A stretch of 64,000 nt of DNA from positions 124,001 to 188,000 of the forward strand of contig NZ_FQWC01000006.1 in assembly GCF_900129555.1 (NCBI RefSeq), given 5' to 3'. This DNA comes from Flavobacterium defluvii. Its GTDB lineage: Bacteria; Bacteroidota; Bacteroidia; Flavobacteriales; Flavobacteriaceae. The notes under the pieces were generated by a model. It did not search any database and was not told where the DNA came from. It saw nothing but the letters and a program-made list of their open reading frames with translations. Made by a program: the position numbers and the translations under genes. The number at the start of each line of letters is the position of its first letter. Within the stretch, counting starts at the first letter, position 1. Positions 27,665-35,937 of the stretch are shown one piece after another.

Positions 27665-29062
27665 TTATTTTTTTGGATCCTGAAAAATGAAGTTGAAACC
27701 AAACTGAAAAGCAAGACTATTGGCTTTTGTTATATCTCTGTACTCAAAAACATTATCGACCAAAGCATAAATATTAAATTTTCCGAGTGTTCCTGAAATT
27801 CCTAAACCAATATTAGTATACGAATAAGGATCGATTGTATATGTAACTTTCGCATCCAGTTTTTCAAAAATACTTCTTTTATAAAAAGCGGTCAAAGCCA
27901 CATATGGGGTTTCGGGCATTGTCATCATAAACAACTGACCACCTACTGCATTTAAATATCTTCTTTCAACTGAACCGTTACAATTACATTCGCCGTCATA
28001 TCTCGATTCTCCAAATGAATATTGAATAGACGAATTGAATTTTATAGGGCGCCAGGTTGTATATTTATCATAAAGTGTATCGCGCGGAATTGCTTCATCA
28101 AACTCATCAAAAATATTTTTTGGTTCGTTTACAGCATCAAATTTTGGATTTACTCCGTCGTATTTATAACTTCCTTTATAAGTTAAAGTTTCAATATCTT
28201 TGGTATGTTTTATAAATCCAACATCGAGTATACTGGCTGTAAATTGCAGATTATCTTTAATATAATAGGTAATTCCTGCATCAAAGCCTAAACCTAAACT
28301 TCCGTTTAAAAAAGTATTATGGGCGATATCATTGGGAATACTTCCTTCGTATTCATCTTTTGTAAATTTTCCAATTCCAGAAGTTTTAAGTTCCAGATTT
28401 GATTCAATTGTTTGCGTATATAAATTCGTTCCTGTTCCTTGTCCTGTATAAATATATCCTGAATTTTTAGTCGAAGTTGCGTTAGCTCCGCTTGAATAAA
28501 TTTTTGCGCGGCCGCCTAAAACTAGTTTTTTATTAAGCTTTTTGTGAAATCCGACATGAAAAACTGAAAGCACTTCGGCACGAAGATTTACATCTCCTAA
28601 ATTGAATGATTTTCCTATATGATTTTGATTTCCGTCTACAGCCAGAATTGCAATATCTTTTGGAAAATACATTAAAAAATCAAATTCCTGATAAGCTCCA
28701 AAGGTAATGTATGATTGATTTTCTTCTCCTCCAACTCTAAAACCACCGGAAAAAATTTCAAGCTGCTGGTTTACCTGCGTTTTGTCATTTGAAGATGATT
28801 TGTTGATAATGTTTCGCACTTTATCGTTAAAATCAACTCCGTTATTGGCGAATAAATCATAAGCCGAAAAACTGCTGGAACCTATATTTACAGAAACTCC
28901 GGACAAAAGCGGAACTCCAAAATAATATTTATACGAAACGTCTGCACCTGGATTTACAAGTGATGACTGCGGAATTGACGTAAAGTTGTACAGTATTTGT
29001 TTATTTTGAGCAAAAGAAGAAAGCTGCAAAGTCAACATCAAAATTAAAATTGCTTTTTTCAT
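27665..29062 (-). CDS. DUF5723-like outer-membrane beta-barrel protein
   Basis: The 465-residue secreted protein has a signal (KKAILILMLTLQLSSFAQNK), then repeating amphipathic strands. It lacks catalytic motifs. Blocks such as SLVNPGADVSYKYYFGVPLLSG and a C-terminal barrel ending ALVDNVFEYRDITKANSLAFQFGFNFIF fit DUF5723/PorV-like barrels of Bacteroidota. The ATG overlaps the stop of the upstream lipoprotein gene by 4 bp (29059-29062), so the two are translated together. A role in type IX secretion is possible but not shown. Confidence 0.62.
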   Translation of the reverse strand: MKKAILILMLTLQLSSFAQNKQILYNFTSIPQSSLVNPGADVSYKYYFGVPLLSGVSVNIGSSSFSAYDLFANNGVDFNDKVRNIINKSSSNDKTQVNQQLEIFSGGFRVGGEENQSYITFGAYQEFDFLMYFPKDIAILAVDGNQNHIGKSFNLGDVNLRAEVLSVFHVGFHKKLNKKLVLGGRAKIYSSGANATSTKNSGYIYTGQGTGTNLYTQTIESNLELKTSGIGKFTKDEYEGSIPNDIAHNTFLNGSLGLGFDAGITYYIKDNLQFTASILDVGFIKHTKDIETLTYKGSYKYDGVNPKFDAVNEPKNIFDEFDEAIPRDTLYDKYTTWRPIKFNSSIQYSFGESRYDGECNCNGSVERRYLNAVGGQLFMMTMPETPYVALTAFYKRSIFEKLDAKVTYTIDPYSYTNIGLGISGTLGKFNIYALVDNVFEYRDITKANSLAFQFGFNFIFQDPKK

Positions 29063-29610
29063 TCTATTCTCATATAAGCTGTTGCACCCGATTTAAACTT
29101 TAAATTTCCTGTAAGCGCATCGGATCCTGAGCCTGTTACGGTTCTTACAACAAAACCAATTTTCATGGTTCTTTTTAATAAATTTAAGCGTTCTCCTTCA
29201 AAAACCTCAGCAGGATATTTTATAATATTTGAGCCTCCTGTATATTTTGGTACATTTAAACTAATGGTTTCTAATGGCTGATTATTTACATCAATCAATA
29301 TCAGTTCAATTTCGAAAGCTCGGTTTACCGTATTTTCAATTTCAAAATTAAGTTCGGCTTTAACCAGATGATCTGTGAAGAATTTCTTTTTAAAAACATC
29401 AAATTCTTCAACATCAGGAGGTATCTGCTGCCCTGCTCCATTATCTTCAATTTGATCTGCAGAAACATTAAAGTAAGCTAGATTTGCAACAAAAACAGGT
29501 TCAATTTTAAAATCATTAATTTGATCAAAATCTAAATCACTCGAACAAGAGAGAAATAATACTGAAGAAAAAAGTAATATAGAGATTTTATATATGAGGC
29601 TTCTCATCAT
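29059..29610 (-). CDS. Lipoprotein of unknown function
   Basis: The 183-residue protein begins with a hydrophobic signal and lipobox LFLSC (Cys22). The mature part has an immunoglobulin-like pattern of beta strands (VKAELNFEIENTVNRAFEIELILIDVNNQPL), and its sequence ends in SGATAYMRIE. I do not recognise a named family. It overlaps the DUF5723-like gene by ATGA, so it is probably an exported partner of that barrel. Confidence 0.72.
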   Translation of the reverse strand: MMRSLIYKISILLFSSVLFLSCSSDLDFDQINDFKIEPVFVANLAYFNVSADQIEDNGAGQQIPPDVEEFDVFKKKFFTDHLVKAELNFEIENTVNRAFEIELILIDVNNQPLETISLNVPKYTGGSNIIKYPAEVFEGERLNLLKRTMKIGFVVRTVTGSGSDALTGNLKFKSGATAYMRIE

Positions 29611-29675
29611 CTTAATTTTATTATTACAAATAAAACGCTTTTTTATGTAAGATATTACTTATTTTACAGTTATTT

Positions 29676-30542
29676 TCAATGAAACTTCCCAAATAATTTA
29701 GAAGCTTCATTATAAGCACTTTCAAAACTTAAAGAATTAAGTCCCGTTATTTTTTTATTTGCTGTAAAATAAGAAATCAGTTTTTCTGTCGGCATATTTC
29801 CCGTCAATTTATCCGTTGCCATTGGGCAGCCTCCAAATCCCTGAATTGCTCCATCAAAACGTACGCATCCGGCTTTTGAAGCTGCGTCAATTTTTTCAAA
29901 CCAGGTATTAGGAGTTGTATGCAGATGTGCTCCAAACTCAATTTCTGGATATTTCGGAATCAAATTCGAAAACAAATAGGTAATAACTTCCGGCGTAGAA
30001 GTTCCAACGGTATCAGAAAGCGATAAAATTTTAACGCCCATTCCGGCAAGTTTTTCTGTCCATTCGGCAACAATTTCAACATTCCACGGATCTCCGTATG
30101 GATTTCCAAATCCCATCGAAAGATAAGTTACGACTTCTTTATTTTTTTTATCAGCAATTTCAAGAATTTCTTCAAGGGTAATTAACGATTCGGCAATAGT
30201 TTTATGTGTATTACGCATCTGAAAATTTTCAGATATTGAAAAAGGAAATCCTAAATATTGAATGGCTTCATGTTCTGAAGCTAATGCTGCGCCCTGTGTA
30301 TTAGCAATTATCGAAAGTAATTTACTACTGGTTTGAGATAAATCTAATTGTGCCAAAACCTCAGCCGTATCCTGCATTTGCGGAATTGCCTTTGGAGAAA
30401 CAAAACTCCCAAAATCGATTGTATCAAACCCAACTCGAAGCAAAGCCTGTATATAGGTAACTTTATTTTTGGTTGGAATAAAAGTTTTGATACCCTGCAT
30501 GGCATCTCTTGGGCATTCGATAATTTTGATCTCTTTATTCAA
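29676..30542 (-). CDS. Hydroxymethylglutaryl-CoA lyase family protein
   Basis: The 288-residue TIM-barrel protein begins IKIIECPRDAMQGIKTFIPT, with the Arg-Asp of the metal site. It also has VDTVGTS-like SLSDTVGTSTPEV near residue 180 and GAHLHTTPNTWFEKIDAA near 220. The signature GCPMATDKLTGNMPTEKL near 257-274 contains the catalytic Cys. Known members cleave HMG-CoA to acetoacetate and acetyl-CoA in leucine degradation. Its start is a TTG: a TAA lies three codons upstream and the next Met is inside strand 1. It is divergent from the SatD gene. Confidence 0.88.
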   Translation of the reverse strand: MNKEIKIIECPRDAMQGIKTFIPTKNKVTYIQALLRVGFDTIDFGSFVSPKAIPQMQDTAEVLAQLDLSQTSSKLLSIIANTQGAALASEHEAIQYLGFPFSISENFQMRNTHKTIAESLITLEEILEIADKKNKEVVTYLSMGFGNPYGDPWNVEIVAEWTEKLAGMGVKILSLSDTVGTSTPEVITYLFSNLIPKYPEIEFGAHLHTTPNTWFEKIDAASKAGCVRFDGAIQGFGGCPMATDKLTGNMPTEKLISYFTANKKITGLNSLSFESAYNEASKLFGKFH

Positions 30543-30629
30543 AGCTTATTCTTTTGTAATAGCTAAGTTAGTTTCTTTTTTAAAGAAATAAAAATTAAGT
30601 CGCCTTTCTGTTTTTTAAATACGTATAAT

Positions 30630-30719
30630 TTGTAGAAATGTACTGCAGTGCATCTAACGCATTGTGTTTCCAATAGTATGAATTCTCTTTGGTAGATGTA
30701 CTGCAATGCGTCTCTACAA
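30630..30719. repeat. Imperfect inverted repeat upstream of the SatD-like promoter
   Basis: Arms of about 26 bp: the left begins TTGTAGAAATGTACTGCAGT. The reverse complement of the right begins TTGTAGAGACGCATTGCAGT. The centre of each is TGCAGT-like. It sits between the HMG-CoA lyase start and the operator array. It is a dispersed palindromic repeat, with no coding potential seen. Confidence 0.7.
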
Positions 30720-30733
30720 TACTCCACTGTAAT

Positions 30734-30837
30734 TATTACTTAATATCGTAATAGAACAAAATATTACATAAAAACGTAATATTTTTAAATATTACCAAAA
30801 AATGTAATAATAAAAAATATTACTTATATTTGTAATA
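30734..30837. promoter_or_regulatory. Operator array: eight TATTAC/GTAATA half-sites at exact 14-bp spacing
   Basis: TATTAC starts at 30734, 30762, 30790 and 30818, and GTAATA at 30748, 30776, 30804 and 30832. Orientation alternates, each half-site starts exactly 14 bp after the previous one, and all spacers are 8 bp. The last pair flanks the -7 box TATATTTG at 30825-30832. A ninth partial site (GTAAT) at 30729 makes the first one a local palindrome. The phasing suggests cooperative binding of a dimeric repressor; the protein is not identified. Confidence 0.85.
30825..30832 (+). promoter_or_regulatory. -7 box TATATTTG of the SatD-like gene, inside the operator array
   Basis: TATATTTG fits TAnnTTTG and would start transcription about 33 nt before the ATG. 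A second identical box at 30859-30866 ends 5 bp before the ATG and would give a leaderless transcript. Confidence 0.6.
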
Positions 30838-30871
30838 GAAATTGTATAATATTTTAATTATATTTGAAGTT

Positions 30872-31483
30872 ATGACTAGTGTAATTACAGGAGACATAAT
30901 TGGTTCAAGACAACAGGAATCGCAGCATTGGGTCGAAGATTTAAAAAAAATCCTTGCTCCGCTTGGCGAAACTCCAAATGAATGGGAAGTTTATCGAGGA
31001 GACGAATTTCAAATTGAAGTTAAGAATCCTGAAAATGCTTTTATAACAGCTGTTTTAATAAAAGCGCGTTTAAGAGCTATAAAATCAGATGCCAGAATGA
31101 GTATTGGTTTTGGAGATAAAACACACAATTCCAACAAAATATCCGAAAGCAACGGAACTGCTTTTATTAATTCCGGAGAACTGTTTGAAACTTTAAAAAA
31201 GCAAAAAGTGACTTTAGCATTGCGAACGGGAGATTCTGATTTTGATGAAAAACTAAATTTGATGATTCAGCTGGCTCTAACTTTTATGGATACCTGGCTT
31301 GTACAGTCGGCAGAATTTGTTGCAAAAGCCATAGAAAATCCTACACTTTCACAGGAAGAATTAGGACAAAAATTAGGTATTAATCAAGCAGCCGTAAGCC
31401 GAAGACAAAAACGTGCCCAGTTTGATTTGGTTATGAATTTAGATCGTTATTTTAGAACACATATAAAACAACTTGCCCCATGA
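30872..31483 (+). CDS. SatD-family protein with palm-cyclase-like motifs and C-terminal HTH
   Basis: The 203-residue protein matches the SatD family (named from the Streptococcus mutans sat operon; function unknown). Its N-terminal half shows VITGDIIGSR with Asp8, then YRGDEFQ at residues 41-47, then MSIGFG at 76-81 and NGTAFINSG. This order resembles the palm domain of nucleotidyl cyclases such as GGDEF. The C-terminal part is a helix-turn-helix (TLSQEELGQKLGINQAAVSRRQKRAQ, about 153-178). I chose the ATG at 30872 because the TTG at 30842 would add ten AT-rich residues before the conserved start. It overlaps the DUF3307 gene by ATGA. Confidence 0.78.
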   Translation: MTSVITGDIIGSRQQESQHWVEDLKKILAPLGETPNEWEVYRGDEFQIEVKNPENAFITAVLIKARLRAIKSDARMSIGFGDKTHNSNKISESNGTAFINSGELFETLKKQKVTLALRTGDSDFDEKLNLMIQLALTFMDTWLVQSAEFVAKAIENPTLSQEELGQKLGINQAAVSRRQKRAQFDLVMNLDRYFRTHIKQLAP

Positions 31484-32196
31484 TTTTATTTATAAAACTG
31501 TTTTTAGCGCATTTATTAGGCGATTTTATCTGGCAGCCAAATTCGTGGGTTGCCGATAAAGAAATAAAAAAACACAAAAGCATTTACTTGTATTTTCATG
31601 TTTTGCTTCACGGAGTTTTAGCAGCAATTTTGGCTGGCGAAATCAGTTTTATTCCTTATGCGGTTTTAATTGCAATTCTACACGGAATCATTGATTTAAT
31701 TAAACTTAATTTTCAGAAAGACAAAACAAAACGTACTTGGTTTGTTGTGGACCAAATTACACATATTTTGGTTTTAATTGGCATTGTTCTTTTATACCAA
31801 AACAAAACTGTAATCTATTTTTGGCAGGATAATGAATTCTGGATTTTAATAACCGGAATTTTACTGCTCACAAAACCTGCTTCTATTTTCATCAAAACTA
31901 TTATTTCGATCTGGGCGCCCGAAAATGAAAACAGCCATCAGGATAACTCGCTGATAGCTGCCGGAAATTATATTGGTATTTTAGAACGCTTATTTGTTTT
32001 CGGATTTATCTTAACCGGACATTTTGAAGCGATTGGTTTTTTATTGGCTGCTAAATCTATTTTTAGATTTGGTGATTTAAAAGAAGCTAAAGACCGAAAA
32101 CTAACCGAATATGTTTTAATTGGAACATTAATCAGTTTTGGAATTGCAATTCTCGCCGGAATACTTGTTCAGGCACTTCTTTTACAACTGCCTTAA
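31480..32196 (+). CDS. DUF3307 integral membrane protein
   Basis: The 238-residue polytopic protein has about six hydrophobic helices. It begins [24 protein letters not shown], the DUF3307 signature ([11 protein letters not shown]), followed by [14 protein letters not shown] and [17 protein letters not shown] with His/Asp residues in the membrane. The function of this family is unknown. The ATG overlaps the TGA of the SatD-like gene, so the two products are made together. Its last 15 bp overlap the 3' end of the convergent pyrD. Confidence 0.82.
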   Translation: MILFIKLFLAHLLGDFIWQPNSWVADKEIKKHKSIYLYFHVLLHGVLAAILAGEISFIPYAVLIAILHGIIDLIKLNFQKDKTKRTWFVVDQITHILVLIGIVLLYQNKTVIYFWQDNEFWILITGILLLTKPASIFIKTIISIWAPENENSHQDNSLIAAGNYIGILERLFVFGFILTGHFEAIGFLLAAKSIFRFGDLKEAKDRKLTEYVLIGTLISFGIAILAGILVQALLLQLP

Positions 32197-33216
32197 AACT
32201 TTTTTATTGATAGCTTTTATCAAAGCCGGACCTTCGTAAATAAATCCAGTGTACAACTGTACTAAACTTGCTCCAGCGTTTAATTTTTCGATGGCATCAT
32301 CAGCAGAATGAATTCCTCCTACTCCAATAATTGGGAATGCTTTATTGCTTTTTTCCGAAAGAAAACGAATAACTTCTGTAGAACGCTTTGTTAATGGTTT
32401 TCCGGATAATCCTCCCATTTCAGATTGGTTTGCAGATTGTAATCCGTCTCTTGAAATCGTAGTATTTGTTGCAATTACACCCGCAATCTGAGTTGTTTTT
32501 ACAATATCAATAATATCTAATAATTGCTCATCTGTTAGATCGGGAGCTATTTTTAAAAGAATTGGTTTTATTTTTTGAGTACTTGTTTTCTGCTTTTCGA
32601 TATTTCTGTCTTGCAAAGTCTGCAATAAAGCCGTTAAAGGTTCTTTGTCTTGAAGAGCTCTTAAGTTTGGTGTATTTGGTGAACTTACATTTACTACAAA
32701 ATAATCTACGTGATCGAAAAGTGCATCAAAACAAATGATATAATCTTTAACCGCATCTTCATTGTCGGTTACTTTATTTTTACCGATGTTTCCGCCAATT
32801 AAAACTCCTGAATTTTTCTTTAAACGTTCAACAGCTTCGAGAACGCCACCATTATTAAATCCCATTCGGTTAATAATTGCCTGATCTTCTTTTAAACGGA
32901 ATAAACGTTTTTTAGGATTTCCTTCCTGACCAACCGGGGTTACGGTTCCAATTTCGATAAAACCAAAACCAAAATCAGAAAGTTCTTTGTACAACTTCGC
33001 ATCTTTATCAAATCCTGCTGCAAGTCCAACCGGATTTTTGAATTTAATTCCGAAAACTTCTCTTTCTAATCGAGTATCTTTTACTTCAAAAATTGATCTT
33101 ATAATTGATGAAACTCCCGGAATTTTTGAAATGAATTTTACAAATGAAAAAGTAAAATAATGCACTTCTTCTGGATCAAACCAAAAAAGTATCGGACGAA
33201 TTATCAATTTATACAT
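32182..33216 (-). CDS. pyrD: Dihydroorotate dehydrogenase (quinone), class 2
   Basis: The 344-residue flavoprotein has an N-terminal membrane-associated helical segment ([28 protein letters not shown]) typical of class 2 enzymes. It then has [10 protein letters not shown] near residue 65, [33 protein letters not shown] near 176 with the catalytic Ser, and the FMN-binding [11 protein letters not shown]. It oxidises dihydroorotate to orotate and passes electrons to menaquinone at the inner membrane. Confidence 0.95.
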   Translation of the reverse strand: MYKLIIRPILFWFDPEEVHYFTFSFVKFISKIPGVSSIIRSIFEVKDTRLEREVFGIKFKNPVGLAAGFDKDAKLYKELSDFGFGFIEIGTVTPVGQEGNPKKRLFRLKEDQAIINRMGFNNGGVLEAVERLKKNSGVLIGGNIGKNKVTDNEDAVKDYIICFDALFDHVDYFVVNVSSPNTPNLRALQDKEPLTALLQTLQDRNIEKQKTSTQKIKPILLKIAPDLTDEQLLDIIDIVKTTQIAGVIATNTTISRDGLQSANQSEMGGLSGKPLTKRSTEVIRFLSEKSNKAFPIIGVGGIHSADDAIEKLNAGASLVQLYTGFIYEGPALIKAINKKVLRQL

Positions 33217-33399
33217 AAGAATTGTGTGTTGTTATTTTGGCTGCAAATTTAAATATTATAGTTTAAAAAGGTGCTTTTTTATAAAAACAAATTAATAAAG
33301 GTTGCAAGTTATAAAATGAAACAAGTTCAAGGGTTACAATAACTGCCTACGGATTATTTATTGCTTAATTTTGAAACAGTTTGAATAACACTTAGTAAT

Positions 33400-33446
33400 G
33401 TCATCCTGATTGAAGTCGAAGAGGACAAAGGACTTCGACTTCACTG
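33400..33446 (+). repeat. TGAGCGAAGTCGA-family hairpin and adjacent palindrome
   Basis: A copy of the hairpin repeat with the divergent core GATTGAAGTCGA and stem TCCT/AGGA is overlapped by GAAGTCGAAG / CTTCGACTTC, a perfect 10-bp arm pair. The rest of the 33217-33636 gap contains no complete gene. Confidence 0.72.
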
Positions 33447-33472
33447 GTTCTTTAAAAGGACACAAAAACAAA

Positions 33473-33568
33473 CTAACTTCAGAATTTAGTTATTTCAGTT
33501 TTCAGGACAAAACACTTCCGCTTGAAACCGGATGGAGGTTTAGAATAGAATGGGATATTTCATTATAA
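33473..33568 (+). pseudogene. Possible C-terminal gene remnant
   Basis: A short open frame ends LPLETGWRFRIEWDISL before a TAA. It has protein-like composition and no start codon of its own. It might be the tail of a decayed coding sequence, but 31 residues are too few to assign a family. Confidence 0.25.
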
Positions 33569-33636
33569 AATTCTTACTTTCTTTTTTTAATACAAACACT
33601 TTTTTTAATAACTTTATCTGAACTAAAACCTTGAAA

Positions 33637-34581
33637 ATGAAAAACATAAACAAAACAATAAGAAAAACAGCTGTAATATGTCTGTGCGGATCGTTTTTTT
33701 TGATTTCTATTGACAGTTTAGCACAACGACGAGTGGGCGGCGGAGGCGGTATTCACAGAGCTGGTGGAGGCGTTCAAAACAGGCAATCACGTCCTGCCGT
33801 AACAAGGCCGTCAACAAACAGACCGGAAGTAACAAGACCTGGCTCAAATGGATCCGGAACAAAAATTACAAGACCGTCAAATAATTCTAAAATTGGTGAC
33901 AGAAATACGGTCAATAACAGAAATTCAAATAACAGAACAGGAAACAGAAACACTAATATTAGCGGTAACACTATAAATAGAAACGGAAACAATGTAAACA
34001 TTAACGTAAATAACAGTGTACACGTTCGCAATAATCGTAACACAATTGTTAGACCAGGACCCAGACCTTATGTACGTCCTCCTTATATATATGGCGGTTA
34101 TAGATATAATTGTTATCACCCCTATTATCCACGCCCTTATGTACCATTCTATTGGGGACCAGTTTGGCATCCATGGGGATTTTTTGTGGCAACTTTAGCC
34201 GTTACAGCAATTGTTGTTAGTGTAGAAAGTACGCAATATCATTACGATCAGGGTGTTTGGTACACGTCAACCAACGGAGGTTATACAGCTGTTCCTGCTC
34301 CTGTTGGAGGAACTGTAAATAATATTCCCAGCGGTGCAGAAACGGTTTATACAGGAACCGTAAACAATTATTATTACGGAGGTACTTACTATGAAAAAGA
34401 TGGTGGAAAATACACGGTAGTTGCACCAACAGCCGGAACTATAGTCGAAAATTTACCCGAAGGCGGCGAAGAAGTTACTATTGGCGATGCAAAATATGTG
34501 AAATTTGGCGAAACTTATTACCAGCCAGTGCAAATTGACGGTAAAAATAAATACGAAGTTGTTCAGGTTGAAAAAGAATAG
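33637..34581 (+). CDS. DUF6515-like secreted protein with low-complexity linker
   Basis: The 314-residue exported protein has a signal helix (AVICLCGSFFLISIDSLAQ), a Gly/Arg/Asn/Thr/Ser-rich low-complexity stretch (about residues 30-120), then PYIYGGYRYNCYHPYYPRPYVPFYWGP with many Tyr/Pro. The C-terminal part has repeats of a VNNIPSGAETV / VENLPEGGEEV type (about residues 225-280), matching the DUF6515 family. The start at 33637 (ATG) replaces a TTG two codons earlier. The function is unknown; a cell-envelope role is likely. Confidence 0.68.
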   Translation: MKNINKTIRKTAVICLCGSFFLISIDSLAQRRVGGGGGIHRAGGGVQNRQSRPAVTRPSTNRPEVTRPGSNGSGTKITRPSNNSKIGDRNTVNNRNSNNRTGNRNTNISGNTINRNGNNVNINVNNSVHVRNNRNTIVRPGPRPYVRPPYIYGGYRYNCYHPYYPRPYVPFYWGPVWHPWGFFVATLAVTAIVVSVESTQYHYDQGVWYTSTNGGYTAVPAPVGGTVNNIPSGAETVYTGTVNNYYYGGTYYEKDGGKYTVVAPTAGTIVENLPEGGEEVTIGDAKYVKFGETYYQPVQIDGKNKYEVVQVEKE

Positions 34582-34626
34582 TTTATTAATCCTATAAAAT
34601 TACTATACTATTAAAATTTATTTTTA

Positions 34627-34634
34627 TATTTTTG
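34627..34634 (+). promoter_or_regulatory. -7 box TATTTTTG of the FGE-like gene
   Basis: TATTTTTG fits TAnnTTTG and lies 40 bp upstream of the ATG at 34674. Confidence 0.5.
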
Positions 34635-34673
34635 CCTTACTATTACAACCAATACCAGCTAAAAACCATTACA

Positions 34674-35816
34674 ATGAAAAATAAAACCTTTTGGATTTTC
34701 GCAATACTTACGATCTGCATTATTTCAATTACTTATGGTGTTACAAAATTAATTTCGCCCAAAGAAAAAGTAAAAGAAACCGCTGCGGAATGTCATGAAA
34801 TTCCAAATACCTCAGAAGCATCTGCATTTAAACCTACTATCGAAAATAAAAAGAAACCATCAGGAAAGGCTCCAGAGGGAATGGTTTGGATTCCCGGCGG
34901 CGAATTCTCTATGGGAAGTAATGTCGAAGATGAAAGTTTATGCAGCCTAAAAGGCGTTACAAAAGATGCCGCTCCTATACATCGCGTATACGTTGATGGC
35001 TATTATATGGATGAAACTGAAGTAACGAATGCAGAATTTGAAAAGTTTGTAAAAGCGACCGGATATATTACTGTTGCAGAGCAAAAACCAACTAAAGAAG
35101 AATTTCCAACAGCTTCTGAAGAAGATTTAATTACTGGATCTGTAATATTTACCCCTACTCCTTCAGCGGTAAACTTAAATAACTTTTTGCAATGGTGGTC
35201 GTATGTTGGCGGAGCAGACTGGAAACACCCACTTGGACCGCAAAGTACTATAAAAGGTAAAGAAAATTATCCCGTTGTACATGTTACTTATGAAGATGCC
35301 GCTGCTTACGCAAAATGGGCTGGAAAAAGACTTCCGACCGAAGCAGAATGGGAATTTGCAGCAAGAGGCGGAAAAACCGGAGAAATTTATGCCTGGGGAA
35401 ATGTTTTAAAACCAAACGGAAAATTTCAGGCAAATATTTATCAGGGACATTTTCCAATTAAAGATGGTGACACCGGTGAGGATGGTTTTAAAGGAATTGC
35501 TCCCGTAAAACAATATGCACCAAATGCTTACGGACTTTATGATGTTGCCGGAAATGTTTGGGAATGGACAAACGATTGGTACAGTGTTGATTACTATAAA
35601 ACTTTGGCAGAAAACGGCAAAGTAGCCAAAAATCCGCAAGGACCTGATGCGTATAATGATCCTAACGATCCTACACAAATAAAACGCGTACACCGCGGTG
35701 GATCGTTTTTATGTACAGACCAATATTGCACAAGATACATGGTTGGAACCAGAGGAAAAGGCGAAGTTAGATCTGCCGCTAATCATCTTGGTTTTAGATG
35801 TGTAAAAAGTATTTAA
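34674..35816 (+). CDS. Formylglycine-generating enzyme-like (SUMF1) membrane-anchored protein
   Basis: The 380-residue protein has one N-terminal signal or anchor helix and a large FGE-sulfatase domain: GMVWIPGGEFSMGSN near residue 70, VYVDGYYMDETEVTNAEFEKF, WAGKRLPTEAEWEFAARGG, and NVWEWTNDWY. The C-terminal motif is RGGSFLCTDQYCTRYMVGTRG, with two cysteines four residues apart, the pattern of the catalytic Cys pair in true FGEs. No sulfatase is adjacent, so the client is unknown. The start at 34674 is preferred over a TTG inside the promoter. Confidence 0.85.
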   Translation: MKNKTFWIFAILTICIISITYGVTKLISPKEKVKETAAECHEIPNTSEASAFKPTIENKKKPSGKAPEGMVWIPGGEFSMGSNVEDESLCSLKGVTKDAAPIHRVYVDGYYMDETEVTNAEFEKFVKATGYITVAEQKPTKEEFPTASEEDLITGSVIFTPTPSAVNLNNFLQWWSYVGGADWKHPLGPQSTIKGKENYPVVHVTYEDAAAYAKWAGKRLPTEAEWEFAARGGKTGEIYAWGNVLKPNGKFQANIYQGHFPIKDGDTGEDGFKGIAPVKQYAPNAYGLYDVAGNVWEWTNDWYSVDYYKTLAENGKVAKNPQGPDAYNDPNDPTQIKRVHRGGSFLCTDQYCTRYMVGTRGKGEVRSAANHLGFRCVKSI

Positions 35817-35836
35817 AATATAAATTATTATCACAA

Positions 35837-35868
35837 AAAGGATTCTACAAAACAGAATCCTTTTTTTA
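35837..35868 (+). terminator. Intrinsic terminator after the FGE-like gene
   Basis: The stem AAAGGATTCT / AGAATCCTTT is followed by a T-run. Confidence 0.88.
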
Positions 35869-35913
35869 TTTTTTGAAGACAAATCTCAAAATATGCCTGC
35901 TAAAAAAAATGTC

Positions 35914-35921
35914 TATATTTG
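35914..35921 (+). promoter_or_regulatory. pepT -7 box TATATTTG
   Basis: TATATTTG fits TAnnTTTG. It lies 17 bp upstream of the ATG, so the predicted leader is about 10 nt. Confidence 0.6.
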
Positions 35922-35937
35922 CTAAAAATAAAAAGAA

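Noticed and set aside
30842..30871. TTG start for the SatD-like gene
   Set aside because: It would add ten AT-rich residues before the conserved MTSVITGD start, and the second -7 box lies inside it.
30872..31483. True GGDEF diguanylate cyclase
   Set aside because: Only partial motif similarity: one G in RGDEF and no full FKxxND block; the family assignment is SatD, and cyclase activity is only a hypothesis.
33774..34198. Several short ORFs on both strands in the DUF6515 gene
   Set aside because: Low-complexity coding sequence gives long shadow frames; only the plus frame has a signal peptide and family match.
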